From Streptomyces sp. NBC_01260 (GTDB taxonomy: Bacteria; Actinomycetota; Actinomycetes; Streptomycetales; Streptomycetaceae): 64,000 nucleotides of DNA. The notes beneath the pieces are model-generated. The model was not told the origin of the DNA. It worked only from the letters and a program-made list of their open reading frames with translations, and made no database searches. Within the stretch, counting starts at the first letter, position 1, and each line of letters starts with the position of its first letter. The stretch covers positions 1,426,001-1,490,000 of the forward strand of contig NZ_CP108464.1 in the NCBI RefSeq assembly GCF_036226405.1. Direction: 5' to 3'. The position numbers were made by a program, and so were the translations under genes. This document shows positions 37,217 through 45,790 of this stretch, in pieces.

Positions 37217-37837
37217 ATGGCGAAGTATTTCGATGTACACCCCGAAAACCCCCAGCGGCGCACCATCAGCAACGTGGCTGACAGCATCCGCTCCGGCGCG
37301 CTCGTCGCGTACCCGACGGACTCCTGTTACGCGCTGGGGTGTCAGCTCGGCAGCCGTGACGGCATCTCCCGCATCCGCGCGATCCGCAACCTCGACGATC
37401 GCCATCACTTCACGCTCATGTGCCAGAACTTCGCCCAGCTCGGGCAGTTCGTGCACATCGACAACGACGTGTTCCGCGCGGTGAAGGCGGCGACGCCCGG
37501 CCAGTACACCTTCATCCTTCCGGCGACGAAGGAGGTGCCGCGCCAACTGCTGCACCCGAAGAAAAAGACCGTCGGTGTCCGCATCCCCGACCACGCCGTC
37601 GTCCAGGCCCTGTTGGCCGAACTCGGCGAGCCACTGCTGTCCAGCACCCTGCTCCTGCCCGACGAGGAGGAGCCGATGACCCAGGGCTGGGAGATCAAGG
37701 AGCGGCTCGACCACGAGGTGGACGTCGTGGTCGACTCCGGCGACTGCGGCACGGAGCCGACCACCGTCATCGACTTCTCCAGCGGCGAGCTGGAGATCGT
37801 GCGCCGGGGAGCGGGCGACACCTCCCGCTTCGAGTAA
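37217..37837 (+). CDS. Sua5/YciO/YrdC-family protein (YciO-like)
   Basis: 206 residues from ATG 37217. YrdC fold: VADSIRSGALVAYPTDSCYALGCQL, KAATPGQYTFILPATKEVPRQLL and VGVRIPDH, the ATP/bicarbonate/threonine pocket of threonylcarbamoyl-AMP synthases. The length without an extra Sua5 domain and the sequence style match YciO more than TsaC, so a direct role in tRNA t6A synthesis is uncertain. The ribosome binding site is weak. It is convergent with the ATPase gene. Confidence 0.88.
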   Translation: MAKYFDVHPENPQRRTISNVADSIRSGALVAYPTDSCYALGCQLGSRDGISRIRAIRNLDDRHHFTLMCQNFAQLGQFVHIDNDVFRAVKAATPGQYTFILPATKEVPRQLLHPKKKTVGVRIPDHAVVQALLAELGEPLLSSTLLLPDEEEPMTQGWEIKERLDHEVDVVVDSGDCGTEPTTVIDFSSGELEIVRRGAGDTSRFE

Positions 37838-37858
37838 CCGGGCGGGGCGGGGCCGGGT

Positions 37859-38320
37859 TCAGTACAACAGGTCCAGTTCCACGCCGACCGTCTTCCCCGG
37901 TACGCGCTCCAGCACCGCCCACCGGTCCGCCAGCGCCTCGACGAGCACCAGCCCGTACCCGCCGCCGGCCCCGGGCGGCGGTTTCACGACCCTCCCGGGG
38001 CCCGGCGGACGACACTCGCCCCGGGTGTCGGTGACCTCGATCCGGAGCGTGCCGAGCGTCTCCGGACATCTGGCGGCCATCCCCAGCAGCAGCTCGAAGT
38101 CCCGTCCGGGTACGCGGCCGTGCGTCGCCGCGTTGGCCGCCAGTTCGGCCACCAACAGTGCGGCGGTGTCGGACACGTCCGAGCGGTACGGGATGCCCCA
38201 GACGTGCAGTTGGTGAACGGCAAGCCTGCGGGCGAGCCGCGCCCCTCGGGGTGTGGAGCTGAACCGCTGCACGAACAGCCTCTCGATGCGCGGCCGGTGG
38301 GGGGTGATGGATGCTTCCAT
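37859..38320 (-). CDS. HATPase_c (RsbW-like) ATP-binding regulatory protein
   Basis: 153 residues from ATG 38320-38318. Bergerat fold of the anti-sigma/kinase type: N box LVAELAANAATHG, VTDTRGE and GGGYGLVLVEALADRW. It contains no sensor or membrane part. In Streptomyces such proteins are commonly encoded next to WhiJ-like regulators and DUF397 proteins, as here (HTH gene divergent across 153 bases). It could act by phosphorylating or sequestering a partner. The partner is unknown. Confidence 0.88.
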   Translation of the reverse strand: MEASITPHRPRIERLFVQRFSSTPRGARLARRLAVHQLHVWGIPYRSDVSDTAALLVAELAANAATHGRVPGRDFELLLGMAARCPETLGTLRIEVTDTRGECRPPGPGRVVKPPPGAGGGYGLVLVEALADRWAVLERVPGKTVGVELDLLY

Positions 38321-38365
38321 GCACGTCAGCCTTGCCGGGCTCGGCCCCTGCGACCAGCTACGCCA

Positions 38366-38390
38366 CTCGTACGCTGGGTCAGCGTACGAG
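38366..38390. promoter_or_regulatory. 11-bp perfect inverted repeat, probable operator
   Basis: CTCGTACGCTG (38366-38376), GGT, CAGCGTACGAG (38380-38390). It lies between the divergent ATPase and WhiJ-like genes, 45 bases from one start and 83 from the other. Perfect 11-bp symmetry with a 3-base centre fits a dimeric HTH operator controlling both promoters, most simply the adjacent WhiJ-like protein. Confidence 0.7.
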
Positions 38391-38473
38391 CACGGAGAGT
38401 GGACAGCGCCGATAACTATGCGTGACCATGGGCTCGTTGTGGACGGGGAACAGCGCGCGAAAGGTGACCGCAC

Positions 38474-39289
38474 ATGACCGACGAGCCCGAGCCCTCGGAC
38501 AGCCTCAAGGCCTTCGGCGAGGTGGTCAAGGTCTTACGCAAACGGGCCGGACTCACCCAGGAGGAGTTTGCGCCCTTGGTGCAGTACTCGGTGACGATGG
38601 TCGCCTCGATCGAGCAGGGCCGCCGCTTCCCGCCGCCCGCCTTCGTGGAACGGTCGGAGGTGGCCCTCGACGGCATGGGGGTCGTGCGCGCGGCGGCCAA
38701 GCATCTGTCGCGGCGGCGCGGGCTGGCGAGCTGGTTCCGCCAGTGGGCGCAGCTGGAGCAGGACGCGATCACCCTCCAGACGTACGAATGCCGATTGATC
38801 CCTGGCCTGTTGCAGACGGAGGCGTACGCTCGGGCGCTGTTCGCCGAGCAGTTGCCGCCGCTGGGCGACGAGCAGATCGAGACCCAGTTGGCGGCGCGAC
38901 TGGAACGCCAGGAGTTGTTGCGGCAGCGGCCCAACACCGCGTACAGCTTCATCCTCGAAGAACATCTGTTGCTGCGCAGGACCGGTGGCGTGGACGTCAC
39001 CGTCGGGATGGTCGAACACCTTTTGGAGCTCGTCTCGCTCCGGAACATCGAGATTCAGATCATGCCAGTGATGCGGGAGCACCATGCTGGGTTGGGCGGC
39101 CCCATGAGGCTTCTGGAGACCCCCGAGAACCGCTGGTTCGGCTACTGCGAGGGGCAGGAGAGCGGTCAGTTCATCTCCGATCCCAAAGTCGTGAGCATGC
39201 TCCAAATGCGATATGCCAGGATGCGTTCGCAGGCTCTCTCCTTGGAGGACTCCTTGAGCCTGTTGCGGCGGATGCGAGGAGCGATATGA
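38474..39289 (+). CDS. WhiJ-like XRE-family regulator with DUF5753
   Basis: 271 residues from ATG 38474, after an AGGTGA site. The N-terminal Cro/C1-type HTH (LRKRAGLTQEEFAPLVQYSVTMVASIEQGRRFPP) precedes a DUF5753 domain: YECRLIPGLLQTEAYARALF, FILEEHLLLR and IQIMPVMREHHAGLGGPM. WhiJ-type proteins act with small DUF397 partners in developmental control in Streptomyces. The DUF397 gene here overlaps by four bases (ATGA), so the pair is coupled. Probably binds the palindrome upstream. Confidence 0.93.
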   Translation: MTDEPEPSDSLKAFGEVVKVLRKRAGLTQEEFAPLVQYSVTMVASIEQGRRFPPPAFVERSEVALDGMGVVRAAAKHLSRRRGLASWFRQWAQLEQDAITLQTYECRLIPGLLQTEAYARALFAEQLPPLGDEQIETQLAARLERQELLRQRPNTAYSFILEEHLLLRRTGGVDVTVGMVEHLLELVSLRNIEIQIMPVMREHHAGLGGPMRLLETPENRWFGYCEGQESGQFISDPKVVSMLQMRYARMRSQALSLEDSLSLLRRMRGAI

Positions 39290-39531
39290 GCACCACAGAA
39301 CTGTCCTGGTTCAAGAGCAGCTACAGCGGCGGCGACGGCGACTCCTGCGTCGAAGTCGCCCTGTCCTGGCACAAGTCGAGCTACAGCAGCGGCTCCGGGG
39401 ACGACTGTGTAGAGGTCGCCACCTGCCCCACCACCGTCCACATCCGGGACTCCAAGGTCGAGGAGGGCCCCCAACTCGCCCTCGCCCCCACCACCTGGAC
39501 CCACTTCGTCACGTACGCGGTTCAGGGCTGA
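39286..39531 (+). CDS. DUF397 protein with tandem DUF397 motif
   Basis: 81 residues from ATG 39286, with GAGGAG upstream and overlapping the WhiJ-like stop. DUF397 normally opens with one WxKSSYSxxxGxxCVEVA motif. Here the motif occurs twice: LSWFKSSYSGGDGDSCVEVA at 7-26 and LSWHKSSYSSGSGDDCVEVA at 27-46, followed by the usual VHIRDSK and C-terminal F-V. It is the likely co-regulator of the upstream WhiJ-like protein. Confidence 0.93.
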   Translation: MSTTELSWFKSSYSGGDGDSCVEVALSWHKSSYSSGSGDDCVEVATCPTTVHIRDSKVEEGPQLALAPTTWTHFVTYAVQG

Positions 39532-40076
39532 GCGCCCGCCCGCCATTTGTCGAACTCCCAGGCCGGGTGGGTGGTGCCCAGGTACGGCAGGTGCTCGTCC
39601 CAGTCGGCGGCGGTCAGGGCCGCCGCCGGCCGGACGGTGATGTCTCCCGCTGCATCGACGTCGAAGCCCCAGGAGAAGCCGGTCAGCGGCATCACGTACC
39701 GCTGTTCGCGGTCCAGTGGCGTGTGCGCCAGGAAGCTGTGCGCGAGCCAGGCCATAGGCCGGCGTTCGGCCCGTGACGGGGCGTCGAACAGGGTGGGGCG
39801 GTAGCCGAAGAAGGCGTACGGGGAGGGCGCGTCCTCGAACAGGATGAACGGGTCCATGTCGAAGTCGGCGCCGCCACTGCTGTTGTCCGTCGACCGGACG
39901 AACTGGACCCAGCCGAACATGGCCCGATATCCCCTGCCGGGATAGGTCACGGCAGAAGTGCAGCACGGGAAGCCCTGCGTGGCGGGGTGCTTGCCGATCG
40001 TCAGCGGATCATCCACCTGTTCGAGGTCCACGGTCACGCTGCCAGGCTCACCGTCGTGGGTGAAGGGAAGGATCAT
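39522..40076 (-). CDS. hypothetical protein, 184 aa
   Basis: ATG 40076-40074 with a weak GTGGGA upstream. Soluble, Trp/Phe/Tyr-rich sequence without signal peptide or known motif; notable segments are CCTSAVTYPGRGYRAMFGWVQFVRS, FILFEDAPSPYAFFGYRP and PLTGFSWGFDVDAAGDI. Its last ten bases overlap the end of the DUF397 gene in convergent orientation. The ligand or role cannot be told. Confidence 0.7.
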   Translation of the reverse strand: MILPFTHDGEPGSVTVDLEQVDDPLTIGKHPATQGFPCCTSAVTYPGRGYRAMFGWVQFVRSTDNSSGGADFDMDPFILFEDAPSPYAFFGYRPTLFDAPSRAERRPMAWLAHSFLAHTPLDREQRYVMPLTGFSWGFDVDAAGDITVRPAAALTAADWDEHLPYLGTTHPAWEFDKWRAGAQP

Positions 40077-40158
40077 TCCCACACTCTGGCGAGGGCGCGT
40101 CGTCGGCCACAAGGGCGAATACTGGTCGCGCGGGGCACGACTTCCCAGGCTGGCGGTT

Positions 40159-40662
40159 ATGCCAACAGACAAAGGCTCGTTCACCGTCAGCGGCGGCGTC
40201 GAGGTGCCCGCTCCCCTCCCCGGCACGCTGTGGACCGTCGGCGCGGTCATCCTCAACGAGGACGGCGCGGCATTCGCGCAGAAGCGAAGCCCCGACCGCC
40301 GTCTCTTTCCCGACACGTGGGACATCGTGGGCGGCCATGTCGAGGCCGGTGAACCGCTTCTGGACGCGCTGGCCCGGGAGGTCGAGGAGGAGACCGGCTG
40401 GCGGCTGCGCCATGTGCGGCGGTTTCTCGGCACCAGCACGTGGACGGGCAACGACGGAGCGGGCCCGCGTCACGAGGCGGACTATCTCGTCGAGGTCGAA
40501 GGCGACTTGAGCAGCCCCGTCCTGGAATGGTCCAAGCACTCCGCCTACGACTGGTTCACCCTTGACGGCCTCGACCGCCTCAGGGAGAACCGCGGCCCCG
40601 GGGAGTTCCTGATCCACGACCTGATCGCACGGGCGCTTCGGGACCACCGAGCGGGAAGGTGA
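40159..40662 (+). CDS. NUDIX hydrolase
   Basis: 167 residues from ATG 40159. The Nudix box is complete: GGHVEAGEPLLDALAREVEEETGW matches Gx5Ex7REUxEExGU with metal-binding Glu in EVEEE. Hydrolyses a nucleoside-diphosphate-linked substrate with Mg. The position of AVILNEDGAAFAQKRSPDRRLFPDTWDIVGG resembles housecleaning or IPP-isomerase-like members, but the substrate is unknown. Weak ribosome binding site. Divergent from the 184-aa protein gene. Confidence 0.93.
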   Translation: MPTDKGSFTVSGGVEVPAPLPGTLWTVGAVILNEDGAAFAQKRSPDRRLFPDTWDIVGGHVEAGEPLLDALAREVEEETGWRLRHVRRFLGTSTWTGNDGAGPRHEADYLVEVEGDLSSPVLEWSKHSAYDWFTLDGLDRLRENRGPGEFLIHDLIARALRDHRAGR

Positions 40663-40848
40663 CGCCCCCTCACCGCCCCCGCTCGGGCTTCGCGCCGCAA
40701 GGGCACGCGGGTCCTTGATAGCGTCGCCCCAGCGACTGCGGAACTCTCCCCGCCGGGGTCGTCGCTCTTCCGGGGCGGCGCTGCCACCACGGGACGGCGG
40801 GTGTGGGTGGCAGGGGACATTCATGGCAGGGACGAAGAGAGCCAACGC

Positions 40849-43302
40849 ATGAGCCTCGCGCAGTTGCACTACACCTCCGCAACGTACGGGGACGGTCCGG
40901 AAAGCAGCGAGGACGCGGCGATACCCGCCCGTTTCAGCGCAGTTGACGCGGCGATACCCGCGTCGGCGCTGACCGAGGCCGGTCCGCTCCTGGCGTACGA
41001 GCCGCCGGCCGGCACCCCTCGGCAGGTCACCGACAACGCGCTGCGCGCGCTGCCCGAATCGTTCAGCTTCAGTGTGCTGTCCGACGGCAGCCATCTGCTG
41101 TCCCGGACCGTGCCGGTCCGCACCGCACAGCTGTCCTCCCTGCGCTTCCACGCCCATGCGGTCCATCTCCCCGCCGGCACCCAACTGCCGGGCGGGATGC
41201 TCCCGATCACCGCCTGCCGGTCGGCGCGCTGGGCCGCCGCGACACCGGACCGGATACCGGCGGTCGACCCGGTCACCGCGCTCACCGCCGCCATCGGCCG
41301 CACGGGTGAACGTGAGGGGCTCAACGACTTCGCGGTCTCCCGCGGCCCCTGGCTCGCGGGCGTCCTGGCCGATCTGCGCCGGCTGAGCGAGACGGCCGAG
41401 CCCTCCAGGGTCGTGCTCGTCGAACGGCAGAGCGCGGATGTGGCCCGGTGGATCGCGCTGGCCGCGGCCGTCCTGCCACCGGAGTGCTCCGAGCGGCTGA
41501 CCTTCACCACGTACACCCGCCACCCGCACCGCGCCCCGCAGCACATCGTCGGCGTGCTGTCGCAGGACGCGCACGAGCTGTCCGGTTCCGGGTTCCGGGT
41601 GCACACCTGCACCGGTCCGCGCCCGGAAGGGGCGGTGGACGACGCCTGGGCCGAGACCGCGGCCCGGATCTGGCGGAGCCGTACGCCGGAGCTGTTCCGG
41701 GAGGCGGCCGAGCTGCCCGGGGAGCCGTTCGCCGCCGGGCCGGTGGCGGTGACGGCCCTGTGCGCGGGCATCGCGCTGGGGCCGAACGAGCGGGCCGCCG
41801 CCGCCGGCTGGGCCGCCGAGCGGCCCTACGCGCTGGACGCGAAGCGCACCCGGCAACTGGTCGACGCGCTGACCGCGCCCGGGGTCGACGACCGCACCGG
41901 GGCCGAGTTCGATGCCGCGGGACGGCTGTTCGCCGCGCTGGACGGCCGCTCCCCCGCGACGACCACCGCCCCGCTGGCCGCGATGCTGGTCACCGAAGCG
42001 GTACGCGGCGGGAACGGCTCCGTGGAGCTGCCCGGCCGCACGGCGTTCAGCGGTTCGCAGGGCGCGGTCGTCGCCGCTCAGCTCGGCCCGGAGATCCTGA
42101 CCGAGCTGAGCGGCACGGGGACCGGGCTGGACGTGGCCCGGACCGTGCAGTTGCTGCGGGTGGCCCGGCTGCTCGGCGTGGACTGCGCGGAGCTGCTGCC
42201 CGGCGTCGTACGGCGGCTGGCGCCCGCCCTCCTCGCGGACGCGCAGGACGCACCGGGCTGGGCGCCCGCGCTGCTGGAGCTGATGGACGAGCAGTTCGAC
42301 GTCCGTACGGCGCTGCTCGGCGCACTGGACCGGATCTCGCCGGAGAACCCCGCCGGGGCGGAGCGGCTGCTGGGCCGGGTGGCCCTGCCGTTCACCGGAA
42401 CGCAGCTGCTGCCGCACCTGCGGATGTGCGCGGAGGCGCCCGAGATCAAGGCGGGCTGCGGCGCCGACCGGGTGGGCGCGATGCACCGGGTGCTGCGGGC
42501 CGCCGGGATGTCGCCGTTCGCGGAGCCGCTGGTGCTGCGGACGGCGGTCGGCCTGGTGTGGGAGGAGGATGCTCCGACGGTGGGCGAGGCCCGGCTGCTG
42601 CTGGACGCCGCGACATCGGACGCGCACCGGACGGCCGGCACCTGGTCGCACCTGGTCGCCGCGGCGCTGAACGCTCCCGCCGACGACGAGGAGGCGCCCG
42701 AGCTCGCCCACGACCTGCTGCGCGGCTTCCCGCAGGAGATCGTGGGCCGGGCGCGCGGGGCCCTGCTCCTGCTGGAGTTCGCCCGCGAGCTGCGGTCGGG
42801 GTCGGCGGAGCCGGACTGGGCCGAGCGGGTCCGCGCGCTGCGGCCGGGCGCCGAGCCGGTGGAGCCGGGGGTGCTCGGCCACGCGTTCGGCGCCCTGGCC
42901 GGGCGGCTGCTCGCCCCGGACGGGCCGGAGGCCGAGCTGTACGCCCTCGCGCACAGCGGCGACGCGGATCTCATCGCCGCGTACGACCGGGCCGCGCACG
43001 GCCCCGACGTCCGGGCCCGGCTGACGGCCGAACCCGGCTACGCGGCCGGCTGCTTCGCCGTGTGGACGGCCCACCCGCACGCGGGGACCGAGTGGAGCAG
43101 GACCACCGCCGCCCTGCTGGAGGAGGTGCTGCGCCCCGCGGTGCGCGCGCTGTCCGCCGACGGGGTGGCGGCCGTGGAGGAGGCCGTCGGGCGCTCGGGG
43201 AGCAGCGGCCGGGCGGAGGCCTTCCGCGACTGGAACCGCCGGAGCCAGGGCACCCTGGGCCGGCTGGGCAGGCGGCTCGCGGGCCGCGTCCGGCGGGGCT
43301 GA
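40849..43302 (+). CDS. GTPase-associated protein 1 (GAP1-N)-like protein
   Basis: 817 residues from ATG 40849. The opening MSLAQLHYTSA, YEPPAGTPRQVTDNALRALPESFSFSVLSDG, TFTTYTRHPHRAPQHIVGV and HAHAVHLPAGTQLPGGMLPI matches the N-terminal GAP1 domain of actinobacterial GTPase-associated proteins, described in comparative work on NTP-dependent conflict systems. The remaining 500 residues are Ala/Leu-rich helical repeats ending in a basic tail. Such proteins usually sit beside a TRAFAC-type GTPase and helical partners. None is adjacent here (Nudix and a zinc-ribbon gene flank it), so it may act in trans or be an orphan. Confidence 0.8.
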   Translation: MSLAQLHYTSATYGDGPESSEDAAIPARFSAVDAAIPASALTEAGPLLAYEPPAGTPRQVTDNALRALPESFSFSVLSDGSHLLSRTVPVRTAQLSSLRFHAHAVHLPAGTQLPGGMLPITACRSARWAAATPDRIPAVDPVTALTAAIGRTGEREGLNDFAVSRGPWLAGVLADLRRLSETAEPSRVVLVERQSADVARWIALAAAVLPPECSERLTFTTYTRHPHRAPQHIVGVLSQDAHELSGSGFRVHTCTGPRPEGAVDDAWAETAARIWRSRTPELFREAAELPGEPFAAGPVAVTALCAGIALGPNERAAAAGWAAERPYALDAKRTRQLVDALTAPGVDDRTGAEFDAAGRLFAALDGRSPATTTAPLAAMLVTEAVRGGNGSVELPGRTAFSGSQGAVVAAQLGPEILTELSGTGTGLDVARTVQLLRVARLLGVDCAELLPGVVRRLAPALLADAQDAPGWAPALLELMDEQFDVRTALLGALDRISPENPAGAERLLGRVALPFTGTQLLPHLRMCAEAPEIKAGCGADRVGAMHRVLRAAGMSPFAEPLVLRTAVGLVWEEDAPTVGEARLLLDAATSDAHRTAGTWSHLVAAALNAPADDEEAPELAHDLLRGFPQEIVGRARGALLLLEFARELRSGSAEPDWAERVRALRPGAEPVEPGVLGHAFGALAGRLLAPDGPEAELYALAHSGDADLIAAYDRAAHGPDVRARLTAEPGYAAGCFAVWTAHPHAGTEWSRTTAALLEEVLRPAVRALSADGVAAVEEAVGRSGSSGRAEAFRDWNRRSQGTLGRLGRRLAGRVRRG

Positions 43303-43438
43303 ACCGGCAGCCGGCCGCCCCGGGCGGGGCCCGTTCCGCGCCCGCGTGTGTCGCGGGGCCCGCGCGGCGCCGGGTACCTTGGTGCTTACCGATCTCGTGG
43401 GCCTCCTGGCGGGCTGCGTGAACCCCAGGAGGAACAAG

Positions 43439-43900
43439 ATGACGACGAACCGTGGGCGCAAGGACGTGATCCGCGACCGGATGGCCGCGACCGGTGAGTC
43501 GTACAACGTGGCCGCGCGGAACCTCAAGGCGATGAAGGACATGGGCGCCACCCGTGAGGCCGTCGTCACCCAGCGCTGGCGCCCGGCGGACTCCCTCGAC
43601 CTGCCCTGCCCGTGCGGCGGCACCTGCGAGCCCGGCGAGACGTGCGAGCGGTGCCACGCCCGGCACCGGCACGTGGCGCGGTACCCGGGAAGTGCCACGG
43701 AGGTGGAGACCTGGGTGGACCGCTACGAGTGCACCGGCTGCTCCGCCTCGTACACGCTGCTCGTCGAGCTGCCGGGGCGGCCCTGGGGTGTGGCGGAGAC
43801 GGTGATCCAGGGCGGTTCGGCCGAGGAGGTCGTGCGGGCCCGGGTCTTCCCCGGTGTGGTGCACCCGCTGCTGAAGCCCGAGACGGCGGAGGAGGGCTGA
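43439..43900 (+). CDS. zinc-ribbon-like small protein
   Basis: 153 residues from ATG 43439, with a strong AGGAGGA site. The N-terminal helix GRKDVIRDRMAATGESYNVAARNLKAMK resembles a motif seen in many small actinobacterial DNA-associated proteins. The middle has CPCGGTCEPGETCERCH and a later CTGC, enough ligands for one or two zinc sites. The C-terminal half is a small beta domain. No enzyme motif. Function unknown. The gene ends in a strong bidirectional terminator. Confidence 0.8.
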   Translation: MTTNRGRKDVIRDRMAATGESYNVAARNLKAMKDMGATREAVVTQRWRPADSLDLPCPCGGTCEPGETCERCHARHRHVARYPGSATEVETWVDRYECTGCSASYTLLVELPGRPWGVAETVIQGGSAEEVVRARVFPGVVHPLLKPETAEEG

Positions 43901-43922
43901 CGCAGGCGCGTCAGCCCTCCTC
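43889..43922. terminator. 15-bp perfect hairpin between convergent genes
   Basis: Left arm 43889-43903 and right arm 43908-43922 are exact reverse complements with loop AGGC. The stop codon of the zinc-ribbon gene lies inside the left arm, and msrB ends 17 bases beyond. It should terminate both transcripts. Confidence 0.75.
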
Positions 43923-43939
43923 GGGGTCGTGCGCCGGTG

Positions 43940-44344
43940 TCAGGCGTCCGGCGTCAGCCGCAGTGAGATCGAGTTGATGCAGTACCGCTGGTCCGTCGGG
44001 GTCGGGTAGCCCTCGCCCTCGAAGACATGGCCCAGGTGCGAGCCGCAGCGGGCGCAGCGGACCTCGGTGCGGACCATGCCGTGGGTGCGGTCCTGGATCA
44101 GTTCGACCGCGTCGGTGTCCTTCGGGTCGTAGAAGGACGGCCAGCCGCAGTGCGACTCGAATTTGGTGTCGGAGCGGAACAGCTCCGCGTCACAGGCGCG
44201 GCAGGAGTAGACGCCCGTCGTCTTGGTGTCGGTGTACTCGCCGACGAAGGCGGGCTCGGTGCCGGCCTCGCGCAGCACCGCGTACTCGGCGGGGGACAGC
44301 TCCGCCCGCCACTCCTCGTCCGGCTTGTCGATGTCGTACGGCAC
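43940..44344 (-). CDS. msrB: peptide-methionine (R)-S-oxide reductase
   Basis: 134 residues from GTG 44344-44342 with GGGAG upstream. Catalytic Cys122 in RYCINS, zinc ligands Cys48/Cys51 and Cys97/Cys100 (CRAC, CARC) and a possible recycling Cys66 in HCGWPSF. Reduces methionine-R-sulfoxide in proteins. It follows murC by ten bases, so the two are one transcript. Confidence 0.97.
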   Translation of the reverse strand: MPYDIDKPDEEWRAELSPAEYAVLREAGTEPAFVGEYTDTKTTGVYSCRACDAELFRSDTKFESHCGWPSFYDPKDTDAVELIQDRTHGMVRTEVRCARCGSHLGHVFEGEGYPTPTDQRYCINSISLRLTPDA

Positions 44345-44354
44345 GGTGGCTCCC

Positions 44355-45749
44355 TCAGCTCGACAGGTGTTCCAGGATCTGCGGGCCGAGGTCCGTGACG
44401 TCGCCCGCCCCCATGGTGAGAACGAGATCGCCGGGCTTCGCCATTCCCGCGATGACCTCGGGGACCCTCTCCTTGTCGTGGACGGCGATGACATCGGCGC
44501 CGGCCGCCTGGGCGGCGTCGATGATCAGGGTGCTGGTGATGCCGGGGATCGGGTCCTCGCGGGCCGGGTAGATGTCCAGCACCACGGAGGAGTCGGCCAG
44601 CGCGAGGGCCTGGCCCATCTCGGTGCCGAGCTCCTGGGTGCGGGAGAAGAGGTGGGGCTGGAAGACGACCAGGAGGCGGGCGTCGGAGGCCGCGCCGCGC
44701 ATCGCTTCGAGGTCGGCGGTCATCTCGGTGGGGTGGTGCGCGTAGCTGTCGATGACCTGGACGCCGGCCGCCTCGCCCTTGAGCTGGAGGCGGCGCTTGA
44801 CCCCGGTGTACTTGCCGAGGGCCGAGGCCAGGTTGTGCGCCGGGATACCGAGGGCGACGCCGGCGGCGAGGGCGGCCACGGCGTTGAGCGCGTAGTGGCG
44901 GCCGGGTACGGAGACGGTGAAGGTGAGGTACTTCCCGTTGAGGACGACCGTGACCTCGCTGGTCAGACCGCGCTGGGTGATCTTGTGGACGCGTACGTCG
45001 GCGGTCGCGGCCTCACCGTAGGTGACGACCTTGACCGCGGACAGGTCGCGCACCCGGCGGGTCAGCTCGACGGCGCCGGCCTGGTCGGCGGAGACGACCA
45101 GGGTGCCGTCGGGGACGATCTTTCCGACGAAGGTCTCGAAGGAGTCGTAGATCTCGTCCATCGAGGCGTAGTTCGCGTGGTGGTCGAGCTCGACGTTGAG
45201 GACGATCGCGACCTCGGGGTCGTACTTCTGGAAGCTGCGGTCGCTCTCGTCCGCCTCGGCGACGAAGATCGCGCCCTCGCCGTGCGCGGCGTTGGTGCCG
45301 GGTCCCGCCAGGTCGCCGCCGATCGCGTACGACGGGTCGAGGCCCAGCTCGGTGAGGGCGACGGCCAGCATCGATGTGGTGGTCGTCTTCCCGTGGGTGC
45401 CCGCGACGGCGATGGCCCGCAGCCCCTCCATCAGCGAGGCGAGCGCGTCGGAGCGGTGCACGACGGGGATCGAGAGATCACCCGCGCGCACCAGCTCCGG
45501 GTTGTCGGCGCGGATGGCACTGGAGACGACCACACAGGTGGCGTCGTCCGCCAGATGCCCGGCGGCGTGCCCGATGTGGACGGTCGCCCCCAGCGTGCGC
45601 AGGGCCTCGGCGGTGGCGGACTCCTTGGAGTCGCTGCCCGCGACCTTCGCACCGCGCCTGGTGAGGATCTTCGCGATGCCCGACATTCCGGCGCCGCCGA
45701 TGCCGATGAAGTGCGGCCGTTCCATGGCGGCAGGAATACCGGGTGCCAT
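44355..45749 (-). CDS. murC: UDP-N-acetylmuramate-L-alanine ligase
   Basis: 464 residues from ATG 45749-45747 with GGGAG upstream. Mur ligase family: N-terminal Rossmann FIGIGGAGMSGIA, ATP loop AVAGTHGKTTT, central EADESDRSF and C-terminal DSYAHHPTEM, RLLVVFQPHLFSRT. Adds L-Ala to UDP-MurNAc, the first peptide step of peptidoglycan synthesis. It lies outside the usual division/cell-wall cluster and is paired with msrB, an arrangement I regard as typical of streptomycetes from memory. Confidence 0.97.
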   Translation of the reverse strand: MAPGIPAAMERPHFIGIGGAGMSGIAKILTRRGAKVAGSDSKESATAEALRTLGATVHIGHAAGHLADDATCVVVSSAIRADNPELVRAGDLSIPVVHRSDALASLMEGLRAIAVAGTHGKTTTTSMLAVALTELGLDPSYAIGGDLAGPGTNAAHGEGAIFVAEADESDRSFQKYDPEVAIVLNVELDHHANYASMDEIYDSFETFVGKIVPDGTLVVSADQAGAVELTRRVRDLSAVKVVTYGEAATADVRVHKITQRGLTSEVTVVLNGKYLTFTVSVPGRHYALNAVAALAAGVALGIPAHNLASALGKYTGVKRRLQLKGEAAGVQVIDSYAHHPTEMTADLEAMRGAASDARLLVVFQPHLFSRTQELGTEMGQALALADSSVVLDIYPAREDPIPGITSTLIIDAAQAAGADVIAVHDKERVPEVIAGMAKPGDLVLTMGAGDVTDLGPQILEHLSS

Positions 45750-45790
45750 GCGTGTGTCTCCCAGGGTCGGTACGGGTGGGGCCACCCAGC

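Noticed and set aside
40048..43698. 3.6-kb open frame on the minus strand opposite the GAP1-like and Nudix genes
   Set aside because: Antisense frame of high-GC coding DNA; Arg/Gly/Gln-rich composition, no motifs, and it runs through two clearly real genes.
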